Of a DNA stretch of 64,000 nt, positions 53,785-64,000 are shown piece by piece. This DNA comes from Heterotrichella gracilis (Eukaryota > Sar > Xanthophyceae > Tribonematales > Xanthonemataceae), in the NCBI GenBank assembly GCA_032358255.1, contig JAULBX010019522.1, forward strand, positions 18,308 through 82,307. The letters run 5' to 3'. A model generated the notes under the pieces. The model was given only the letters and a program-made list of their open reading frames with translations. It searched no databases and was not told the origin of the DNA. The number at the start of each line of letters is the position of its first letter. Positions within the stretch are counted from its first letter, which is position 1. The position numbers were made by a program, and so were the translations under genes.

Positions 53785-55720
53785 TAGGCTTGTTGGTTGG
53801 AAAGCTGTATGCAACGATCCCAGATCAGCGACTCAGCACATGGGCCAAAAACACGGGTATTAGAGCGAAGGGACAGGCCAGGTTTCAAGAAAGCGTTTAG
53901 GACAACGGATAATGTGTTCATCCTTTGGTAACAGACAAGGCTCTCTAGGCTCGCATAAGCGTGATAAATTGTACGCGTGTTTTGTTGATTTAAAAAAACG
54001 CGTTTGATACAGTTCCCAGGGCGCAGCTTTGGGGACACCTCCATCAGCTGGGTATTCGAGGCACTTTCCTGAGCGCGCTAATTAGCATGTACAGAAATGT
54101 ACAGGCATGTGTGCAGGCACCTACGGAGGGCCTTGCGCCCTTGTCCCATCGCTCATTAGGGGTTAGCAAGGTTGCCCGTTGTAACCCACTTTCTTTGGAT
54201 TGTATATTGATTTGCTTGAATCATTATTCGTGCGCAATATCCACATGACACACGCCCCGGAGCTGGATGGGGTGCAAATCGCTTGCCTGCTATATGCCGA
54301 TGACATTGTCATCCTCTCACGCGCACCTATTGGACTACAAGCATCTTTGGACATGCTCCACGCCTTTTGTGACAGGCAAGGTTTGACAGTGAACTTGAAA
54401 AAGACACAGGTGGTAGCGTTCAACGATTGCAGTCATCTAGCCAATTACATGGCTAGTGAACAGTTTCAGTACATGGGCACCCAGCTAGATAAAGTAAGGC
54501 AGACTATAAGGCCGCTGTAGAGGTATTAGCAGTGGCTGCTAGGAAAGCCGTATTTGGTATGATGCGCGGGTGTGCAATGATGGGCATAACAGTAATTTGA
54601 AATGCCAGTTATTTGATACCTTGTATTTACCAGTGCTTTCATGCGGCTGTGAGGTGTGGGGTACGTACCTAGCGTACGCTAGGTACGCAGTACATGCAGT
54701 CAGGCTGTGGGACACTTGAAAAGGTGCACAAGGTATTTTACGCAAATTGCTAGGGGTCAAGATAGTCAGGATCTCTCCTACAAAAGTTATGGTATACAGT
54801 GAAGCTGGCCGGCTATCCTTACAGTGTGTGTGGAAGAACCACATTTTACAGTATTACAACCGCATGGTGGGTTTTCTGGAAACGTATTATTAAGGGCAGC
54901 ATATCAATGGGTTAGACGGCAGCGCGCAGTGAAGCACTCATGAACAGCACAGCTACATCAGTGGGTTATACGAATGGAGCTGAAGGATCCGGCGCCAGGC
55001 CCTGGGTTGGAGTGACTGAGGCAGGGGACCACAGGCAGGGCGGCTGCAGCTCCTTGGCCTGGTCCACCGAAACTCAATGAGAGCACACGCACCCCCAGGC
55101 ACATGGTTTCAGACCCCTCCCTGGGGAATTGGTTGATGTCAGCGCGTTAGCAAGCCAGTCTTGTGGCACAACTGACCCAAGACCCAGCTCGGAAGCGCTA
55201 CAGATTGAGGAGCTAACGGAAACAGCGAGGCTGTCATACTTGAGGTCAAAACACAGTCAATGCGAGTAGGAAAATTATTCAGTGTGTTAGCATACACGTG
55301 GGTGATTGGGGGTCAATGTAGTCAATGGTAAAATATTTGACTAGGGACTTATGCACAAGCCATAGGGTTAAGTTAGCCAGGTTTAGGCTGGGTGCCCATG
55401 ATCTTGATGTTTAAACAGGTAGATGAAGGCACGTAGAGTAGGAGCATAGGTTGTGCCAGTACTGCACTGTAGTTGGACAGCATCATGTTGAAGATGGACA
55501 TCACTTTATTTTGAATGTCCATATACCACGAGAAACATTTCATGCTTGTTATGCTTGTTATGATATTTCGAGGAACTTGTTTAGCTTTTTGGGTAGTTAA
55601 TGTGGGGCCAATGAGGCTTCAATAATTCACCTAATTTTTAACAGGGGGGTGACTTTATCAAGCACCTCCAACAGTCTTACAAGCCCGGGTTGGCTCCCTG
55701 ACTGGTAAATAAATAAAAAA
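53785..55720 (+). mobile_element. Decayed non-LTR retrotransposon (LINE), 5'-truncated, plus strand
   Basis: Fragments in shifting frames follow a LINE reverse transcriptase: YATIPDQRLSTWAKN, ALISMYRNVQACVQAP, then LLYADDIVILSR with the catalytic YADD at 54293-54304, and GLTVNLKKTQVVAFN. Further on are traces of the C-terminal part (GCEVWGT; AYQWVRRQ). The 3' end resembles the copy at 58205 (CTCCAACAGTCTTACAAGCC, GGTTGGCTCCCTGACTGG) and ends in AAATAAATAAAAAAA. Endonuclease domain absent. Not functional. Confidence 0.82.
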
Positions 55721-56204
55721 ATCGCTCAAAGGGGCTTGTTGAAATCTGGGGGCCTTTTTGGGGTTGGCTGGACTTGGCTTAGAATGTTTTGGAGGTGGCT
55801 ACTGAAGCCTTGTGTGCACGTGGAGTGGCTTTTGCCACCGGATCTGCATGGCTTTCGCCACGTCAGTATTTCCGAATTTCAAAAGTGGAGCCGTATGCTT
55901 ACCAAGTGAATTTAATAGCGCTATTAAAGGGAATTTAATAGCGCTAGCGTTGTTTACCGGTTGCAGCTTGTTTTAAACTGACAGTAGGTGTCGACGCCGA
56001 CAAGTTTTGAAGCCCTCTGCCTTAGGTACTGTTATTCAACTTCAGGGACACTACCAGGCTAAACCAGGCCAACAGGCTTCCTAGGCTTAATTGCAACCAA
56101 TCGGGGCTAGCCACACGCACAGCTCATCATTATCACGATCATGACGTTGTCGACCTAGTTTGTAGGAGCTGAACGCTGGCAGCACGTCCGTTGCGTAGGT
56201 AGCG
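55721..56204. other. Short intergenic region before the GT11-like gene
   Basis: No gene seen. GGAATTTAATAGCGCTA-type direct repeats occur at about 55905-55945. Confidence 0.55.
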
Positions 56205-59200
56205 ATGTTAGCTGGCACCAAGTTTTGCCCGCAGGTGGCCCTTTCGCTGGTGTTGAGCTGTTGCTTCTGCCTAACAGCAGCACAGCCCTTCCGAGCGTCC
56301 GTGTGCCCAAAGAGCATCGAGGTCATAGTGAAGGACCACCTGCGTGTCGAGGATTACCACGGAGACCCGAACTACGATGGGGGCCGTGCCGACATGTTTC
56401 GTGGTTGGACCCCGCAGGTATTGACACCCACAAAGTAATCAACGTCGAAGCATATGCATGCATGCCATATTCCCAAACCACGCATACCCGGGGGAAACAA
56501 AACAGCGGAAACGTATATAGCTTGAAAAGGGCCCTCCATGCATGTTGTTATACTTGTGAACAGTCCCGGGAGGTTTCTTGCATGCAAGGAGGACTTTGAA
56601 ACGAGAATAAAGATTAATAAAGGCATGCAGTCCCTATTATAAACTTCTGCAGCGACACAGCCACATGAGCAGGCTGTACAGACATAAGCATGATGCCTGT
56701 CCTGGCACTGCTTTAGCATTATAACACCATCACTGCACTGGCGGTGCCATCGCAACCCTAAACACACAACTCCAGGTCAGCCCATGTGGCCACCTGGGAC
56801 TGCGAAATAGCCCAGCCCCATACAACAAGGTGGACACAGATGTTGTGAACAGTGACCGCTTAGCCTGGCAGGCGAGCTTGCGTAGTGCACCATGTGTAGC
56901 ATCAGCATGGCTCAGGCGGTGGTAAGTGCCGCATCTAGGCAGACATCATCAGTAAACACGGTAAACTTGTGAACCACTTCCACCACTCGATCATCTAAAA
57001 CGATACGAGGCGCCTACGAGGCTGCTCTTCTGCAGCTTTCGCCACTACCAATATTTGAGTCTTAGGATCACTAACTTCTATTCAACCGTACTTCATAATT
57101 TTTTTAAGAAACATCAGAACCACTTTTCCAACGCAGCAGCCACACACCAGCCTGGCATTTAAAGGAGGCTCAGAGTCGTGCGTGTGTGTCAGCCACTAAA
57201 TCGAACAACAGTTGGGTCAAGACACAACACTGGCTAAAAACCAGTGCAGGTGGAAAGCATCTAAAAAAGCATACACAAGACACGTCGTGTCAAGGTGCAG
57301 TTCCCTTAGCAACGTCCTAGCAAGTATCAGCACTCCTGTGTAACAGCACTTGCCACGCAGTTTATTCATCACCCAAGGCAGACACGTGGTCGAGTGTTCA
57401 GCAATTGATTAGCTCCCACTGGGCCTAAACCCACACTGGGCATCAAGCAACCGCCTCTCAACCCAATCCCTCATTCGGTGCAGCAAAACATATTAAAGCA
57501 AGTCCCTTTCCTGCTACACTCGATAAATTGCTACCCTTATAGTTATTGCATAACTGTCTTGCTTCTTCAAAGGGGCCCTAGAGCCCCTGGTCCAGGGCCA
57601 CGACCAGGGCAGCCTGAACAGGCGGGCCAAGCAGCCAGTGCAGCCAGTGGCACACTTCTGGACCACCAGCTTTCACCTACTGAGCATAAGAAGTTATCCG
57701 ACTGCTGACGTTTTTTTCTTCTTCAAACATTTCACCGCTGCAAGCATCCGGGTGGTCTTCCTAAGCCTGCCAAATCAGTGTTATCCTCCATGACCATAGC
57801 CACACGTGGGTTCACTGAATCTGTCCCATCCACCGCCTACGCACACATTCAACACCTCGCTGCAGTGCTCTGTGGAACTTCCCCATATGCATGTGGGTAT
57901 GCATATGCAAGGTCAGACGCAGGCGCTCATAGGCCTTCTGCAGTTGTTGCAGCTTCTTGAACAGCAAGAGGTGGTTATGTTCTCAGCTGCCAATCAAGCT
58001 CATCAACCTGGCTGTTAAGCCAAGCTTGCATATCTGCACCCAGGCTCTTGCGAGTCGAACTCATCAAGCGCCTGTAGGCCTAGTTGTCTGGGATGCCTTC
58101 TCCCGGTGCATGACAGGCAGGCTGTCTGGTTGTCTGGTATGAGCGCTTTGAAGGTACCGGACATGGCTGTGGTTCCACATGTGACTGAGCGGAGGCATTC
58201 TTTGTAAAAGTATCAAGATTTAATAAAATTAATAGTAATTTTTCAACTATTACAGGAATTTGAGACAGTCATGAGGGAGCCAACCCGGCAGACTGTTGGA
58301 GGTGTTGTTGCAAGAATTCACCTCGCTTACTAAACAACTATGAATTAGTGAGGCCAAAAGGGCTCCACTTTTGCTACTAAATATGCTAAACAAGTTTCTT
58401 TGAATGTCAATATAAAGACTCTGGTGTTGTTCTCTAATGTCCCCATAAAGAGGACAGTCGAAAAGGAAATGCATTTCATCTTCAACTTGTTGTTGTCCAA
58501 TACTGCAACTACCTGCAGCATCTATCTTGAAATGGAGTTGTTGGTCTACGCCACCTACCAAGTTCAACCTCAAACACATGGGCCCCCATTCCAAACCTAG
58601 TAATTTCTACCCTGTTTGCCTTGGAAATATTCAACGTTAAATACTGTGCGATTTCGCCCCACTCGCCACCATGTATACTGACATATGTGTGCATTTTTCT
58701 ACTTGCACCCATGGTATTAGACCTTTGATATATAACTAATGCTTTTTCAAGTAGTTCCTCGCTGTCCAGCTCCTCCATAGGTGACACAGGGGTTGCCGAG
58801 ATTGCATTCGCATCCCGGGGTTGGTCGGCTGCCGCACTGTCATGGGGCGCCCCCCCGCCCAAAGGCGAGGCCCCCATGAACTTAAGAGTGTGCGTGCTCA
58901 TATAGATTTGCCCCCGCCGAGCCGCCGCCGCCTTCCCCGTTCCCTAGTGCATCTGGTTCCCCCTGCGTCCCCATCATCATCTCCACGGTGTTGGCTGTGA
59001 CCCAGTTCTGCAGTTGTGCTGCCCACGTGTGCTTCTCTTGCTGGTGTACTGCCCATTCAAAAGCTATTACTAACAGCCTACTGCTACCAGATTGACAGAA
59101 TTCAAACATACGGTTGTGAAACTTCAAAATTTGTTTCTGCCAGTAAAATTGCAAAGGGAGTCTACCCACTTCACTAAATAACATGAAAACTGGGGTTGAA

Positions 59201-62200
59201 TTCCTGACCTGCAACAATTTTATCAAAAACATTTTCTGGACTTTTACAAGCACGTCGCAGTCTGAACTCATGTATGATGTGCCCCAAACCTCGCATCCAT
59301 ACGATAAAACCGGTCTCACTAACGTGTCAAAAAGCTGGCACTTGAGTTTTACATCGGTGATACCTAGAGATGCACACCTGCGCAACATACCAAACATTGC
59401 TTTTCTGGCCGCTACCGCTAGGGTGTCCACAGCTGCCTTCCTATGAAAGACTACACCTAAGTACACATACTGCTCAACCTTGACTAAAGGGGCGCCCATG
59501 AAGTAAAATTGTTCTTTATCTAAATACGTTGCATGGGTGGTGTTGTCGTTTGAAGACCACCACCTGCGTCTTCTTCATATTCACTGTGAGGCCTTGTGCA
59601 TTGCTGAACATGTTCAAGAGATCCAGACTACTCTGCAATCCAAATGGTGAGCGCGATAACAAACAAATATCGTCTGCGTAAAGCAAGCTAGGTATATGTG
59701 TTCCATTCAAGGATGGTGGGTGTGTATCGTGTGATTTGCTTGCCAATACAGATTCCAATAGGTCGATGTATAATCCAAACAGGCTAGGGGATAGAGGGCA
59801 ACCTTGCTTCACTCCTAATGTGCACAGGAAAGACGGTGTGAGCCCCTCCGAAGGAGTCTTCACACACGCCTTGACATTCCTGTACATGCTGATCAATGCA
59901 TTCAGCATGGCACCCCCAACTCCCAGCTTATGTAAGTGCTCCCACAGCTGGTTGCGTGGTACAGTGTCAAAGGCTTTTTGAAAGTCAACAAAGCATGCGT
60001 ACAGTTTTTCACCTCTACTACGAGCTTGGTCCATAAGGGATCTCAAGATGAACATATTATCGGTTGTGCGGAAGCCTTTCCTAAACCCCGCTTGACCTCT
60101 AGCCCGGACATTTCTGCCCAATTCGTTTCTGCCCAATTGCTTAGTCGTTGATCAAGGATAGTGGCATAATTCTTGCCTAATGCGTCTCCAACAGTGATGC
60201 CTCTGTAGTTCATTGGGTCTGCAGGGTCCCCACTTTTGAAAATGGGGTGAATAACTCCGGTGGCACAATGCTCGGGATAACCTTGTTTGAAAACCTTGTT
60301 CAACGCCATAGCTACATGTTTTCCTAAAATACTAATTGCGTCGAGCACATACTCCGTACGCATCCTGTGAACGTCAGCTGCCTTGTTGCGTTTTAAAATT
60401 TTACATATTTCTACTATTTCCATTTCTGTGATGTCAGCATTCAACTCCGTACAATCATGTGATTCACTACTGGAGTGCGTCCGCTGCACCGCAAGAGGTG
60501 CATGCCATTCTGCACCGCGGACAGCCCCGACTGGCTTACTGAGAAGTTTCTAAAACCATTGTACCATTTTTCAACATATATATTCAACATATATATTCGA
60601 CTATATATTCAAGTTTAGGTAAATTCAATATAGTTTATGTTAATCATCAGTCATTTAAACTTTGAAAGGTGCAATCCATAAATTTGGCTGAGCCAGAGAG
60701 CCTGAGCGCCCTTATAGTGTCTATAGTGTCCAAATCAGCTCTTAAAGTTTAATAATACAAGAAAATTGGGGGTGGGTGGGTCCAAGGTCTAGGAATCCAA
60801 ACAGTTGTAGGATGTTGTCTGAAGTATTTTTTTCTCCGACCCCTTGTGCTGCTCCAAATTTTTCGATAACTTTTGACTAGAACTTTTGGGCCAAGGGTAA
60901 CAAGATAATAATACGAGTATTATTTTTTTGGTATTTAAAATACGTGATACGCAATACGCGAATACGCAGTACGCGATATGTGGTATTACATTTTTTTTTA
61001 ATATACAGGGAAAAAATACGTTGAAAATGCTTTATATAAATAATACTGAACTGACCATGTTTGTGCGCCGGGCAGGCTCCTTTCAGTTGAAAACTCCATC
61101 CATTGGCCTGAATAACGTCTCACAAGGTCACACATAACCCTCAACTACCAACGTAGTACTAGTACTCAGCACAGCACAGTTTTACTGTCTCAGGGCCAAT
61201 ACCCGCCTGTAATAGAAAATGCGCAGGAATTTGATGTTTGATTCACTACAATATGCGTCCTCTTTCGTAAGCGATGGTTGCATGGAGTCTTGAAAGCCCA
61301 GCATGTAACAATATCGTGACTCCTGTGCTAAACTATGTGTTTCGAAATTATGAGTGGATTAAATGCATCAACTTGATTAATTTAAGTATTTTGTGACGTA
61401 CTTTTCACGTATTATCGGGATTAAATACATGATCACGTATTATTTTTCGGCAATATCGTTACCACCTTTGCATTCTATTTGGCATTGGCAGATATAAATA
61501 CAATACCAATTCCGTTTCCGTTGTCACGCTGCGTGCATCGCACAACGATTGCCCAATATGCAAAATAATAAACACATGCAAAACAAACAAAAAATGTGTG
61601 TGGTGCTGGCATATATAGCTCACTGATCAGGGGCGCGTTTGCGTCCATGTAACTGGGTTTATAGACGGACATGAGGTACACGAGATTTAGTCGATAATGT
61701 AGGGTATGATCTATGCGTGATCACGAGGGCATGGGTTACATGGGTGGCCTGCCTATGCAGCCATGTAGAAAACTGTTTTGCGCCTAAGCATTTCACCAGG
61801 GGTGTTAATATATAAACCAGGAACTGTTTTAGGGTTTATATATTAACACCCCTGATTTCACTTCATGAAACCTCATTAGCTTCGACTGAATCGTTGTACA
61901 TGATATCATATGCATATATGGCGTGATGGCCTTGCAAGCATCAAGTGTAGCCATTAAGAAAAAATATATATTGGTCATGCCTACCCATGATACTAACACA
62001 AAATCTACGAACAAATGCATATGTAAAGGGTTCAATCGCGCAATGCCGCTAGTTATAATAGCGACCAGCTTTACCAGCTTTTAACAAAACATTGTTCAGT
62101 TCTTGCATAGACCTCAGTTGCTTGTTAAAGGCTAGCCGCATGCAGTTGGCCACCTGTTTTGAGCGTTTCCAAAGTAAAGTGGTCAGCCATGACCTTACAT

Positions 62201-63366
62201 GTTCTCAAGGCGCACTAGGTGCAATGCCCAAGTCTTGCAGCCAGCTGCATTATCATATTACCGATATTGATTACAAACTAGCTAAACTAGCAAGGGTGCT
62301 AAACATGAGACAAAGAACGTATTCAGAACTCCCGAGCTCGCAGAGGCCAAAGGTTGCAATGCTTTGACCAGCCAATGGCCAGGATTTGTCTGCACATACT
62401 CACCTCCTTTTTTATTGTGCGCAGAAGTGCCCCGGTGGGTACACTTTCTCTATTGATGAGCCATATGGGCGCAGCGGGAACCACATCATTCAGCTAACTT
62501 GCGCGTTGTATGCCGCCAAGACGACGGGATCGAGGCTGATTCTTGATGACCCAGGAGCCTTTATGGTCAACCGCTCTGAGTGGAACTTTGCTAGCAAGGC
62601 CGATGAAATCAACCGCATTTGCTCCGAAGTGCACGTGCGCAGCAGGTTTTTCTACTTCGCTGATTGCCCACTGTGTGTACCCATGACGCGGCTGGATCAG
62701 CGGGCGCTTCTGGCGGAGCAGGTACTACCCCACTCAACCATAGCCTGGCAGCTAGTTCCTTTTGATCGCTCGTCAACGCTGGTGGTTCATATTCGGGCTG
62801 GCGATGCCATTCATCCAGACTATCTGGAAAGAATGTGGCAGCCGCCACTGGCATACTACCAACACATCATACTCAGCAGCGATGTCAATTATACAAGCGT
62901 GCTTATATTGGCAGAGGATTCCCAAAACCCCGTGGTCGAGGCACTAGAGAAGTGGAGGCCTGGCTTGGTCCGATGGACGCACGATTCCGTGTCAAATGAT
63001 ATGGCAGCCATTCTGGGCAGCAGACATTTGGTGATTGCGCGCTCGTCGTTCAGTGCCGTGCTTGCTCTCATGGCACCTGGGCTGCAGCAAATGCACTTCC
63101 CACAATGCGGTGGGGCTTTTGATTACTACCGCCTTGTTCCTGCCAACAGGCCTGGGCATCAAGAAGATATGATGTTTGCTGGTGATGATGTGTCAAAGTG
63201 TGCCGCAGTATATGTGGTTGGGTACTGCTATGACTTGCGTAAATTTGTAGAGGGTGTAGCCGGAAATTTTACGACATACCTCGAGCAGCTGTTGGAGTAC
63301 CCTGTGGCAAGTGTTACAAGGCAGAAGGTAATAGGATGTCATGTGTGGGAGCATATATCGTTTTGA
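56205..63366 (+). CDS. GT11-like (alpha-1,2-fucosyltransferase-type) protein with a 6-kb intron
   Basis: Exon 1 is 56205-56417, with a signal peptide (VALSLVLSCCFCLTAAQPF) and an acidic stem. Exon 2 starts at 62425; both sides are phase 0. Exon 2 holds GRSGNHIIQLTCALYAAKT, which resembles the GG.GNQ..Q donor loop of GT11, and TLVVHIRAGDAIH, the H.R.GD motif shared by GDP-fucose transferases. LVIARSSFSAVLALMAPG matches the later conserved part. Domain length (about 300 residues) fits. The ORF runs to TGA at 63366, but a good donor (AAG, then GTAATA) at 63327/63328 in phase 0 means a further exon is possible. The long intron contains a LINE in antisense. Donor sugar and acceptor are not proven by sequence. 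Confidence 0.7.
58205..60545 (-). mobile_element. Nearly complete LINE reverse-transcriptase ORF with frameshifts, 5'-truncated
   Basis: Minus-strand segments 60489-60100, 60136-59516, 59499-58882, 58901-58509 and 58594-58250 together cover a LINE ORF2 from the start of the RT domain to its end. RT marks: EICKILKRNKAADVHRM, AGFRKGFRTTDN, ACFVDFQKAFDTVP, LLYADDICLLSR, GLTVNMKKTQVV. The C-terminus has a zinc-knuckle-like CSIGQQQVEDEMHFLFDCP. The first shift is caused by a 14-base tandem duplication near 60115-60140 (AATTGGGCAGAAA twice). No endonuclease domain lies upstream. It sits antisense in the GT11-like gene's intron. Confidence 0.88.
61797..61854. repeat. Perfect 22-bp inverted repeat (hairpin element)
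   Basis: The arm at 61797-61818 begins CAGGGGTGTTAATATATAAA. Its exact reverse complement is 61833-61854, with a 14-base loop. It lies in the long intron of the GT11-like gene. It could be a fold-back element or the source of a short hairpin RNA. Confidence 0.9.
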
Positions 63367-64000
63367 CCTTCAATCATTGGGAGCGTTCGCAAAGCTTGAT
63401 CGTCACGGAAAAATAATGATTGGATTGCTTGATATGACCACGTCCACTAGTTATCTGATCTTTGGGGGAAGCGAAGTCCGTGCTTAGTTAAGCTTGTCTA
63501 TAGGTAGATCCCTGTTCCCACTACCTGTAAACCCTCCCAACCTGGCTTTGCGTTTCCCAGGGTTTGGTCATATCAAGCAATCCTGGATGATACAAAAAGG
63601 CTTGATTTGCTTGATTTGCTTTTTGTATCATCATGATTGCCAAATTGGATTCCAAGGAAAATTATAAGCAGTACATGCAGGTATGGTTGGTCAGATTGCT
63701 ACACATAGTTTGTTTCCTAATCTAGGATACAAGCTATGATAGTCGGTTGACCGTTGGCAACAGTTTCAAGGCTAACTGAGTTGTCGAGCATCTGCTGGCA
63801 TCTACTGGAATGTGCGCATACTTCCTGATCCTTCACCATGGCTTTCTAGCGTCTTTTTGTCCTTCAACCCCTCAGGACAGGACAGCTCCCATCATTGATA
63901 ACTTACCTGCCTTGCTTACCGCTCATTAGAAATTAATTCTCAGCATTTAGGGCCTAAAGTCCAATGCCCATCGAGGCTCCACAGCGAGTCTCACCTGCCC
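63367..64000. other. Downstream region with nested inverted repeats
   Basis: GGATTGCTTGATATGACCA (63422-63440) is the exact reverse complement of 63565-63583. A second, imperfect pair (63578-63599 with 63619-63639, sharing GATGATACAAAAAG) overlaps the right arm. A further exon of the GT11-like gene may start after CATGCAG at 63680, but this is not supported enough to call. Confidence 0.6.

Overview
The window is nuclear DNA of a eukaryote, most probably a green alga. The genes are split by many short GT-AG introns. The first gene is the plant-type SNF2 protein CHR24/ERCC6L. Two genes encode secreted proline-rich proteins with Ser-Pro(n) stretches like green-algal wall or extracellular-matrix glycoproteins. 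Plant-type telomere heptamers (CCCTAAA/TTTAGGG) are scattered through many introns. The species cannot be named from the sequence.

Layout: 92-10057 (+) CHR24-like SNF2 ATPase, entered at the last residue of its Walker A motif; 11800-13507 (-) small secreted Cys-rich protein; 17369-22643 (-) signal-anchored protein with a Cys-rich domain, a long proline-rich stalk and a C-terminal CAP/SCP domain; 24943-30406 (+) secreted protein with seven Cys-rich modules joined by Ser-Pro(n) linkers. Then come five genes, all on +: GT31 (33729-37840), GT90/CAP10 (39656-46139), DXD/GT32-like (47068-49629), a class I SAM methyltransferase of the Methyltransf_24 type (51264-53670), and a GT11-like fucosyltransferase candidate (56205-63366). 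Four of these five show an N-terminal signal or anchor. Non-LTR retrotransposon copies lie between and inside the last genes.

Two things stand out. First, introns of the CHR24, CAP and GT90 genes hold decayed extra copies of the edge of the neighbouring exon, with its splice site, in many cases next to telomere-like repeats. Second, four glycosyltransferases and a methyltransferase sit in one direction beside secreted proline-rich acceptor-type proteins, which suggests a locus for building and decorating a cell-surface glycan. A well-formed type I hammerhead ribozyme, next to a tRNA-like Pol III promoter, lies in an intron of the first gene (minus strand, 747-915).

Exon boundaries were worked out by hand from splice consensus, reading-phase continuity and family similarity. 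Most junctions keep phase exactly; weaker ones are flagged.
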